From: an uncultured Clostridium sp. | GTDB lineage: Bacteria; Bacillota; Clostridia; TANB77; CAG-508 | NCBI GenBank assembly: GCA_946495905.1 | Contig: CAMMEP010000021.1 | Location: 1-21,133, forward strand | Length of the DNA stretch: 21,133 nucleotides | Direction of reading: 5' to 3' | Shown: piece after piece, positions 15,428 to 21,133 of the stretch | Layout of the letters: every line of letters starts with the position of its first letter | Numbering within the stretch: the first letter of the stretch is position 1 | Program-made: the position numbers and the translations under genes | The notes under the pieces: generated by a model | Databases searched by the model: none | Told to the model about the DNA's origin: nothing | What the model saw: the letters and a program-made list of their open reading frames with translations, nothing else

Positions 15428-15587
15428 TCAAAGTCAATAGTTGGGGTAGAGTATCTAAAAAGTATTACAAAATGGAATAGCAGATAGAACTGTTAGAAGA
15501 ATATTAAAGAAACTCGTTGATGATAAAACTATTGAAAGTGTTGGAAATACTGATTTAAATCTAATAAAATTATTGAAATCAACATAA
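15428..15587 (+). pseudogene. Decayed winged-helix (HTH) gene remnant, frameshifted
   Basis: Between the tRNA terminator and the radical SAM gene, two frames join into one plausible C-terminal winged-helix fragment. SKSIVGVEYLKSITK (frame of 15428) continues, if one base near 15473 is skipped, as GIADRTVRRILKKLVDDKTI (from 15474), then ESVGNTDLNLIKLLKST and TAA at 15585. DRTVRRILKKLVD is typical of a recognition helix in proteins whose C-terminal wHTH follows an AlbA-type or Fic domain. No start codon or upstream domain remains. It looks like the end of a gene lost during earlier insertion or deletion at this tRNA-flanking site. The promoter of the next operon overlaps its last codons. Confidence 0.5.
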
Positions 15588-15601
15588 ATCCGTGATATAA
15601 T
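15573..15601 (+). promoter_or_regulatory. Extended -10 promoter of the radical SAM/peptide cassette
   Basis: TTGAAA (15573-15578), a 17-nt spacer and TATAAT (15596-15601) preceded by TGA (extended -10). The predicted start near 15608 leaves a ~93-nt leader before the radical SAM gene. It makes the cassette an independent transcription unit. Confidence 0.75.
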
Positions 15602-15700
15602 GTCTCCGTAAAATATTTATTATTTTCCAATTGTTTAGAATTATATTTTAAGCAATAGCACATTGAAAATTAAATAATTTTTAAGAGGAGGTTATACTTT

Positions 15701-16984
15701 ATGAGATTTCGGAAACTAAAAGGCCCGACAAATGTGCAGTGGGAATTGACTCCAAATTGTAACTATAAATGTTTTCATTGTTACAATTACTGGCGAATAT
15801 GTGGAAATGTTTCTGGACATATTGACTATGGCATTGTTACTAATCAGTTAATTGAAAATCATATTTTCAAAGTAACTCTGACTGGTGGCGAGCCATTGAT
15901 GATGTTTTCAGAGATAAAACCATACATTGAAAAAATGGTTGAAGCAGGTATTAAAATATCTATCAATACAAATGCTGCTTTACTAACGCAGGAAATGGCA
16001 GAGTTTTTTAAAGCTAATAATATTAGTCTTTTAATTTCATTGCCATGTTGTAAACCTGAAATCAATGATAAAATTACCACTGTCGAAGGTTCTTTCAACT
16101 CAACAGTCGAAGGCATAAAGCTTGCAAGGCAAAACAAACTAGCTCTATCTGTAAATATGGTAGTTTCAAAACTAAACAAAGATTATGTTGTAGATACCGC
16201 AATGTTTCTACATGATGAGTTAGGGCTTAGTGCTATTAATGTAACAAAGGCATCTAGACCAATAAATGGTTCTAGTGAATTTGATGATTATGCACTAACT
16301 CTTCAAGAATTCAGAAAGCTCCTTAGAGAGTTAATTTTTATCAAACAAGAGTACTCTATGTTTGTAGACTCTCTTACTGTTTATCCTGAATGTTCTTGTG
16401 ATAGTTCTGATACATTCAATATTTTCACTAAAAGAAAATGTTTTGCTGGAAAAACAAGTCTAGCTATTGGCTACAATGGTGATGTAAAAGCTTGTGCAAG
16501 AGATAGTGTATCATATGGCAATTTAAGTACTAAATCTCTGCAAGAATGTTGGGAAAGTATGGATGACTGGAGAATTATCGATGATAAAAAATTGCCACCA
16601 GAATGCCATGACTGCAATTCAAAATATTCTTGTTTAGGTGGATGCCGAATTGATCATAACAACGAAATCCCCGATAAGTGTTATCGGGATAAGACAAATC
16701 TTCCGATAAAATTTGAAACTGAGACTGAAAAATGTTTTGATTATTTTTTAACCGATACATTTGAAGTTCTTAGTGGATTACTTTTCTTTGAAGAAGATTT
16801 TGGAATGAGAGGAATAAATTCAAAAAAAGATGTATTCTTCGTGACTCAACCTTTGTATTCATTTATGATACAGCATCATACATTTTCAAAGGAAGATTTG
16901 ATGAAATATTTTGAGATTTCTTCTGAAGATGCAAATGATACTTTATCATATTTGATAGAAAACAATGCAATTAAAACTTTATAA
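15701..16984 (+). CDS. Radical SAM/SPASM peptide-modifying enzyme (putative RiPP maturase)
   Basis: The 427-residue enzyme has the radical SAM cluster motif C20-x3-C24-x2-C27 (CNYKCFHC), the SAM-binding GGEP (62-65) and a complete SPASM auxiliary-cluster pattern. That pattern is C247, then GYNGDVKAC (G260/C265), then C302-x2-C305-x5-C311-x3-C315 and C327. This layout is that of enzymes forming thioether or C-C links in ribosomal peptides (sactipeptide, ranthipeptide and streptide types). Extra cysteines at 116/117 and 231/233 are uncommon. Residues ~375-427 (VFFVTQPLYSFMIQHHTFSK…YLIENNAIKTL) form a winged-helix-like extension that might bind the precursor leader. AAGAGGAGG is 9 nt before the ATG. 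The Cys-rich peptide gene follows by 19 nt, giving a direct substrate candidate. A quinohemoprotein- or sulfatase-type maturase is less likely for lack of such partners. Confidence 0.9.
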   Translation: MRFRKLKGPTNVQWELTPNCNYKCFHCYNYWRICGNVSGHIDYGIVTNQLIENHIFKVTLTGGEPLMMFSEIKPYIEKMVEAGIKISINTNAALLTQEMAEFFKANNISLLISLPCCKPEINDKITTVEGSFNSTVEGIKLARQNKLALSVNMVVSKLNKDYVVDTAMFLHDELGLSAINVTKASRPINGSSEFDDYALTLQEFRKLLRELIFIKQEYSMFVDSLTVYPECSCDSSDTFNIFTKRKCFAGKTSLAIGYNGDVKACARDSVSYGNLSTKSLQECWESMDDWRIIDDKKLPPECHDCNSKYSCLGGCRIDHNNEIPDKCYRDKTNLPIKFETETEKCFDYFLTDTFEVLSGLLFFEEDFGMRGINSKKDVFFVTQPLYSFMIQHHTFSKEDLMKYFEISSEDANDTLSYLIENNAIKTL

Positions 16985-17003
16985 CTGAAAAGGAGCGTGC
17001 ATT

Positions 17004-17195
17004 ATGAAAAATGAAAAACTGATTCCATCTTTAATTGAAGAAGATAAGACTTCTCTTCCAAGAAGAGGAGGAAACTATGTCAGTGAAGAGTCAAAAGAAA
17101 AAGCAAAATTCGAGCAGATACAGAAAAAATTAAGAGAATGTAATTGCAATTGTAATTGTGACTGCGATTGCGATTACAGTGATTGTAACTGCTAA
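17004..17195 (+). CDS. Cys-rich RiPP precursor peptide with alternating Cys-Asn/Cys-Asp core
   Basis: A 63-residue peptide between two enzyme genes. The first ~44 residues form a charged leader (MKNEKLIPSLIEEDKTSLPR; then a helix EESKEKAKFEQIQKKLRE). The last 18 residues hold eight cysteines, at 46, 48, 50, 52, 54, 56, 61 and 63, alternating with Asn 47/49/51 and Asp 53/55/57, then YSD and CNC, ending on Cys. This split is the hallmark of a RiPP precursor. AAAGGAG precedes the ATG at normal distance. A double glycine (22-23) lies too far from the core to be the usual cleavage site. The core could carry thioether bridges to alpha or beta carbons, or bind metal through its thiols and carboxylates; the sequence cannot decide. 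I know no named family with exactly this core. Clostridial Cys-rich precursors are only broadly similar. Confidence 0.85.
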   Translation: MKNEKLIPSLIEEDKTSLPRRGGNYVSEESKEKAKFEQIQKKLRECNCNCNCDCDCDYSDCNC

Positions 17196-17219
17196 TCACT
17201 AAATAAATGAGGTATTAGC

Positions 17220-18584
17220 ATGAAAAAAATCTTAATAATTGGAGGTTCTGGTACATGGAGTGGACAGGCATATATTCCTAGTATAAAACAGGCAAAAAGC
17301 AATGTTGCTCTGGTGGGAATATTAGATCCAATAAATCCTTATTATTCCCAAAAAACAATTTCTCATTTTGATTATTTTACGGAACATAATGTTAAATGGA
17401 TTAAATCAAAAAGAGATTGTGATGAAGAGTTAGTAAAGCGGTGTATAACAGAGTATGGAGTAGATATTGTTATTATCTCAACTCCACCTAAATTTCACTA
17501 CGAATATACTTTAGTGAGTTTAAAATGTGGAGCTGATGTAATATGTGACAAGCCCATAATTGCTACACCGGCACAATCTAGTTCAATTGATATGGCTCTT
17601 GCCAATATCGAAAAACACCGTAAGCTAATACAAGCAATTCGTGAAAGCCATAATCACAAAGAATCACGAAGATGTTTTGTCCTAACACCTTTAAGAAGAA
17701 AGTTACAGGAAACATATACAAATATATATAATTCCGTACAACTTATTAAAGAAATTTTCGGGCAGGATGTAACAAACATATCTATTAGTCACAATGATGG
17801 TGTATTCCGCTTTGATGATGAAGTAGAACTGAAATGTGGTTCTCACGGATATTCGGATGGATTTGGAAAACTAACACATACAGGATATCATATTTTGGAT
17901 GTTGTAGCTGGATTTATTGAATTTGGATGTGATACTCAAAATGTGCAATGCGTTTGCAAAATAATAAACTGTAATACTGTTGGTGATATGCTAAAGTCCA
18001 AAGCGAATAGAATTAATGCCAAACTGTTACACTCTAAGCTGAAAACTGAGGACGTATCCGATATTGCTTTAGAAGCAGAAATGGATGTAACCATTTCATA
18101 TACACTCTACCATAATGATAAAAAGTTTTGTGATATTATTGTAGACTTAATTCATTGTGGAAAGAGCAATAGAACGCGAAGCCACTATGACTTTAACAAC
18201 TATAACGATCAAGGACGTACAAACGAATTAACTATGCATATACAGCAAGGAAGTTTGTTTAGTAGTCAATTGATTCTTAATACAATGTCTGGTTCTGGTG
18301 GAACAATAGGAAATGGATATACATTCAAAAATTATCACCCAATGGTTGCCAAAAGATTAAATCAAGAACCAGTTCAAGTTTTGGATTTTAAAGACCAATC
18401 AGCTGAAACTACAATTGATTTAATATCCGATTTCTACCGATTAATTGATGATGGAAAATTGGATGGATATTATTTGTACGTCGATTTCTTAAGGAAAGTC
18501 ATAACAGACGAATTGTATATCTCAGCACTAATTGCAAAAACAATTAGTGGAGGAGAATACAAATGGAATCTAGGTAAAATTTAA
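17220..18584 (+). CDS. Gfo/Idh/MocA-type NAD(P)-dependent oxidoreductase in the peptide cassette
   Basis: The 454-residue protein starts with a Rossmann nucleotide fold (ILIIGGSGTWSGQAYIPSI, then VALVGILD). GVDIVIISTPPKFHYEYTL and the family hallmark CDKPI (109-113, usually E/CxKP) follow. In the C-terminal domain, GKLTHTGYHILDVV (216-229) matches the G-x-x-D/T-x-G-x-H-x-x-D substrate motif with H224 and D227. It is longer than the usual 330-390 residues: inserts at ~130-180 and 240-300 hold many charged residues and cysteines. Members reduce or oxidise hydroxyl or imine groups on sugars and cyclitols. Co-operon position 24 nt after the peptide gene suggests a role in modifying the peptide or making a small molecule attached to it. 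That role is inference; the enzyme class is well supported. Confidence 0.82.
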   Translation: MKKILIIGGSGTWSGQAYIPSIKQAKSNVALVGILDPINPYYSQKTISHFDYFTEHNVKWIKSKRDCDEELVKRCITEYGVDIVIISTPPKFHYEYTLVSLKCGADVICDKPIIATPAQSSSIDMALANIEKHRKLIQAIRESHNHKESRRCFVLTPLRRKLQETYTNIYNSVQLIKEIFGQDVTNISISHNDGVFRFDDEVELKCGSHGYSDGFGKLTHTGYHILDVVAGFIEFGCDTQNVQCVCKIINCNTVGDMLKSKANRINAKLLHSKLKTEDVSDIALEAEMDVTISYTLYHNDKKFCDIIVDLIHCGKSNRTRSHYDFNNYNDQGRTNELTMHIQQGSLFSSQLILNTMSGSGGTIGNGYTFKNYHPMVAKRLNQEPVQVLDFKDQSAETTIDLISDFYRLIDDGKLDGYYLYVDFLRKVITDELYISALIAKTISGGEYKWNLGKI

Positions 18585-18606
18585 ATAGCAGACAAGGAGA
18601 ATTGAT

Positions 18607-19911
18607 ATGGAAAAAATTAAACAGATTTTACCTCAAAACTTCGAAATAATTAATGGAATTAACTATTTTCGGTTAGAGGATGGCCGTATTGCTGTTGAAA
18701 AAACAAGCAAAGTTACTATTAACTCTTCAAAAGAAGATATTGTGGAGTTAATAACATTGGAGTACAACTCAAATACAGTAAGGTTTTGGAAAACTAATGG
18801 CAAGCTCTATGCATTAGCATCATCGTCTTGTGTTACTATTCCCGAAGATATTACTTTCATTGATTGCTACTCTTCAACCAATTATCCCGAAGGGCATTAT
18901 GTTAAATATATGTCTTTTGGAAGATGTGGTATCATATATGTCAGCGAGACAGAAGTTAGCCATGTTATATCTTATGAAAATGGCTATACAGAAATCTGTT
19001 TCGAGAATAATCTGTTCTATGCAGATTCCAAAGAAGGTAACAATAAGTATCACGTTACTGGTGAATCAGGTAAACTGCTGGGAACTTTTCCTTCTAAATG
19101 CAGGAAATTAGATAGATACATGTTATTTTATGATGACAGCAGTATTTTTATTGGTTCATCTAAATTCGATATTCCTGGTGGAGTTTCATATGTAAAAGTC
19201 ATAAAACAGGAAAAAATCACATTTGTGAAAGTGGTTAATAGTAATGGAATTTATTATTACACAAAAAATATTGAGTACTTATTTGGACCCATTCAGAAAG
19301 ATGAAATACATGGAATCGATGACGAATCTTGTTTTGTATACGAAGTAGTCAACGACAAAGTTGTTCAAGTGTTTTATATTAATATTACTGAAGATGCATA
19401 TGTATGTAAAAACTTGCACAGCAAAAAAGGAATTGAATGCCATGTGTTTAGCGATGAAACTAATGCTATGTTCTTTTTTGCTGACAAAGTACTATATGTG
19501 TTGCAAGATAATGAATTTATTCCTATAATTAACGAAGCTGATGTTGACCAATATGTTATATGTTTGAATGGAGTTTATTGGGGGTATAGACGTAAATATA
19601 TAATTGTTGGATACAAGAAAAATATTCCTGTTTATCTTGCATACTATGATTCAAGTAAATATAAAAAAGAAGTATATAATAAATGTACACTTGAGAAAAT
19701 TGCGGATGGTTGTAAAAACCGGGACGGTAAATTTTCTCATATCTGCAAAAAGGGCAATTATATTGTCGTTATCGATCCAGATGGAAAAGTTGTGCTTTCT
19801 GTTAAAGGGGTGAATTGCTACAAAAAGGAATATCACAATGAATCCGTTTATGTTGTTGAGAAAGACGAGAATGAGATTGCACTTTATCGGACAGATGGCA
19901 AAGAAATATAA
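18607..19911 (+). CDS. Beta-strand-rich protein of unknown family, last gene of the peptide cassette
   Basis: I do not recognise this 434-residue protein. It has no signal peptide, membrane segment or known catalytic motif. The sequence is a long series of short beta-type units (for example GINYFRLEDGRIAVEK, VRFWKTNGKLYALAS, IYVSETEVSHVISYENGYTE, GIYYYTKNIEYLFGPI, YIVVIDPDGKVVLSVKG). Each has aromatic/hydrophobic strands and Gly/Asp/Asn turns, suggesting a beta-propeller or WG-repeat-like solenoid. It contains many Tyr and about a dozen Cys. AAGGAG precedes the ATG, and it follows the oxidoreductase gene by 22 nt, so it belongs to the same operon. Possible roles are scaffold for the modification enzymes, peptide binding, or immunity. 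None of these is shown. Confidence 0.7.
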   Translation: MEKIKQILPQNFEIINGINYFRLEDGRIAVEKTSKVTINSSKEDIVELITLEYNSNTVRFWKTNGKLYALASSSCVTIPEDITFIDCYSSTNYPEGHYVKYMSFGRCGIIYVSETEVSHVISYENGYTEICFENNLFYADSKEGNNKYHVTGESGKLLGTFPSKCRKLDRYMLFYDDSSIFIGSSKFDIPGGVSYVKVIKQEKITFVKVVNSNGIYYYTKNIEYLFGPIQKDEIHGIDDESCFVYEVVNDKVVQVFYINITEDAYVCKNLHSKKGIECHVFSDETNAMFFFADKVLYVLQDNEFIPIINEADVDQYVICLNGVYWGYRRKYIIVGYKKNIPVYLAYYDSSKYKKEVYNKCTLEKIADGCKNRDGKFSHICKKGNYIVVIDPDGKVVLSVKGVNCYKKEYHNESVYVVEKDENEIALYRTDGKEI

Positions 19912-19929
19912 TATCGTATAAGCTGGAAT

Positions 19930-19959
19930 ATAGCCAGGGACTAATTAGTTCCTGGCTAT
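19930..19959 (+). terminator. First hairpin after the peptide cassette
   Basis: A 13-bp stem (ATAGCCAGGGACT with AGTTCCTGGCTAT, one G-U, AATT loop) begins 18 nt after the stop. No T-tract follows directly, so it may protect the mRNA end or back up the next terminator. Confidence 0.55.
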
Positions 19960-19986
19960 GTGCATGTGTGTAGCATTTTACAAGTT

Positions 19987-20019
19987 ATAGATTAGTTTTA
20001 ATAACTAGTCTATTTTTTT
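19987..20019 (+). terminator. Rho-independent terminator closing the peptide cassette
   Basis: An 11-bp stem (ATAGATTAGTT with AACTAGTCTAT, one G-U, 5-nt loop) ends in seven T residues (20013-20019). It separates the cassette from dapF. Confidence 0.8.
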
Positions 20020-20047
20020 GTATAAATTTCCAAAATTAGCATATATT
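20018..20047 (+). promoter_or_regulatory. Weak candidate promoter for dapF
   Basis: TTGTAT (20018-20023) and TATATT (20042-20047) are 18 nt apart, just after the terminator. A promoter is expected here, but the match is only partial. Near the message start, TAGAGTAC/GTACTCTA (20070-20089) forms an 8-bp hairpin ending 3 nt before the AGGAGG of dapF. Confidence 0.35.
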
Positions 20048-20103
20048 AATCTTAAGAGAAACTTTAGAATAGAGTACAAAAGTACTCTAGATAGGAGGAA
20101 ACT

Positions 20104-20955
20104 ATGCTAAATTTTACAAAAATGACAGGTCTTGGAAATGATTATATATATGTAGATTGTACAGATGGAACGAAATTGCACAACATTCCAGAAATGGCAA
20201 AGAAATTAAGTGAGAGACATTTTGGAATAGGAGCAGATGGATTAATTCTAATTAATAAACCCGATAATGATAATGCAGATTTTAAAATGCGAATATTTAA
20301 TAGTGATGGTAGTGAGGCAGAAATGTGTGGTAATGGAATACGTTGTGTGGCTAAATTTGTTCATGACCATAAATTATCTGAAAATGATAAAATTGCAATA
20401 GACACTTTAGCAGGAGTAAAAAAAGTAAAAATCATAGAAAATGAAATTGGTGAATGTAATGAAGCAATTGTAGATATGGGAGAACCAATTTTTCAAGATA
20501 CCAATATACCTTATGATGTATATGAACCATTTAATAAAAATTTAGATATAGATGTGGAAGATAAAAAAATGAGATTTACGGTAGTTTCAATGGGAAATCC
20601 TCATGCAGTGACATTTGTAGAAGATTTGGAACAGTTGCCAATAGAAAAGTATGGACCAATTATAGAAAATAGTCCAATATTTCCAAATAGAACGAATGTA
20701 GAATTTGTACAAATAATTGATAAAAATAATATAAAAGTTAGAGTATGGGAAAGAGGAGCAGGAGAAACACTTGCATGTGGTACAGGAGCTTCTGCAGCTG
20801 TAGTAGCCTCTGGAATTAATGGTTATACAGATGAAAATGTAACGGTAACACTTCCTGGAGGAAAGCTTCAAATAGAATGGGGTAAGGATAATCATATTTA
20901 TTTGCAAGGACCAGCAACTACTGTATATGAAGGAAAAATAGAAGAGATTATATAA
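20104..20955 (+). CDS. dapF: Diaminopimelate epimerase DapF
   Basis: DapF converts LL- to meso-diaminopimelate, the precursor of lysine and of the peptidoglycan cross-link. The 283-residue protein shows the two-domain symmetric fold with both catalytic cysteines: C75 in AEMCGNGIRC and C225 in GAGETLACGTGAS. It also has the N-terminal TKMTGLGNDYIYVD and the RHFGIGADGLI motifs. Length is standard. AGGAGG lies 5 nt before the ATG. The gene downstream is the start of dapL, whose product makes LL-diaminopimelate, so the two catalyse consecutive steps. Confidence 0.97.
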   Translation: MLNFTKMTGLGNDYIYVDCTDGTKLHNIPEMAKKLSERHFGIGADGLILINKPDNDNADFKMRIFNSDGSEAEMCGNGIRCVAKFVHDHKLSENDKIAIDTLAGVKKVKIIENEIGECNEAIVDMGEPIFQDTNIPYDVYEPFNKNLDIDVEDKKMRFTVVSMGNPHAVTFVEDLEQLPIEKYGPIIENSPIFPNRTNVEFVQIIDKNNIKVRVWERGAGETLACGTGASAAVVASGINGYTDENVTVTLPGGKLQIEWGKDNHIYLQGPATTVYEGKIEEII

Positions 20956-20975
20956 AAATATAAAGTATTAGATAA

Positions 20976-21020
20976 AGCTAAGTTGTATATTTCTTAAAAT
21001 TTTTAATATGCAACTTAGCT
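20976..21020 (+). other. 16-bp stem-loop between dapF and dapL
   Basis: AGCTAAGTTG (20976-20985) pairs with CAACTTAGCT (21011-21020). The stem continues through TATATT/AATATG with one G-U (20986-20991 with 21005-21010), leaving a 13-nt AT-rich loop. No T-tract follows and the dapL ribosome site is ~30 nt downstream, so it is more likely an mRNA processing or stability element than a full terminator. Confidence 0.5.
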
Positions 21021-21064
21021 ACATTAATAATTTGGAAATACATAGAGCGGGGAGGAAAGGTAAG

Positions 21065-21133
21065 ATGATTAAGATAAATGAAAATTTCTTAAAATTACAG
21101 GATAACTATTTGTTTTCCAGCATTAATGCAAAA
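21065..21133 (+). CDS. dapL: Start of LL-diaminopimelate aminotransferase DapL (3' truncated by window edge)
   Basis: Only 23 codons are present: MIKINENFLKLQDNYLFSSI followed by NAK. This matches the well-conserved beginning of DapL (consensus like M-[IV]-K-I-N-E-N-[YF]-L-K-L...YLF). DapL makes LL-diaminopimelate from tetrahydrodipicolinate in one PLP-dependent transamination. GGAGGAAAGG lies upstream of the ATG. The position directly after dapF supports the call. The catalytic lysine and remaining domains are outside the window. Confidence 0.85.
   Translation, partial: MIKINENFLKLQDNYLFSSINAK

Noticed and set aside
15701..16984. Radical SAM enzyme considered as an anaerobic sulfatase maturase or PqqE
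   Set aside because: No sulfatase or PqqA/B/C/D genes are nearby, and the adjacent Cys-rich peptide gives a better substrate candidate.
17004..17195. Cys-rich peptide considered as a metallothionein or a low-complexity translation artefact
   Set aside because: Not fully excluded, but the conserved-looking leader, good ribosome site and position between two modification enzymes favour a RiPP precursor.
18830..19111. Second + strand open frame of 93 codons inside the beta-rich protein gene
   Set aside because: It lacks a ribosome site and overlaps a longer frame with good start signal and protein-like composition.

Overview
The window reads as a chromosomal segment of a very AT-rich Clostridia-type Firmicute. 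Signs are strong A/G-rich Shine-Dalgarno sites, AGA/TTA/CTA-rich codons, consensus TTGACA/TATAAT promoters, CCA-encoded tRNA genes, ftsEX followed by PcsB/CwlO-like hydrolase genes and ctpA, a split transketolase, and dapF followed by the start of dapL (the diaminopimelate aminotransferase route to lysine). I cannot name the species. All protein genes run on the + strand. The one minus-strand gene I propose is a small RNA.

Layout. (1) 1-2443: the 3' end of a phage-type ORF6N/RhuM-like gene, then a two-gene operon of a HELGH zinc metallopeptidase and a small partner of unknown role. (2) 2444-2871: tail-to-tail terminator hairpins, a candidate minus-strand small RNA with a perfect promoter, and the ftsY promoter. 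(3) 2872-8777: ftsY, a giant UPF0182 membrane protein, and the two transketolase halves. (4) 9149-14793: a cell-envelope operon of ftsE, ftsX, two tandem coiled-coil LytM (M23) hydrolases and a CtpA-type protease. FtsEX is expected to gate one or both hydrolases during division or elongation. (5) 15090-15392: tRNA-Val, tRNA-Asp and tRNA-Phe from one strong promoter. (6) 15428-19911: a decayed winged-helix gene remnant, then a four-gene cassette with its own extended -10 promoter and terminator. It encodes a radical SAM/SPASM enzyme, a 63-residue peptide ending in eight cysteines alternating with Asn/Asp, a Gfo/Idh/MocA-type oxidoreductase and a beta-rich protein of unknown family. (7) 20104-21133: dapF and the first 23 codons of dapL.

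The cassette in (6) is the best candidate for an undescribed system. It looks like a RiPP (ribosomally made, post-translationally modified peptide) pathway with an unusual Cys-X-Cys core, two possible tailoring enzymes and no exporter or leader peptidase. It sits beside a tRNA cluster, a common place for acquired DNA.

The second notable signal is a family of ~150-bp palindromic elements (6782-6931, 8797-8950, 11993-12136), each 19-39 nt after a stop codon. Their 30-32-bp arms differ between copies but remain perfectly complementary within each copy, and an inner stem shows matching paired changes. A fourth, unrelated ~196-bp inverted repeat occupies the same relative position after ctpA.
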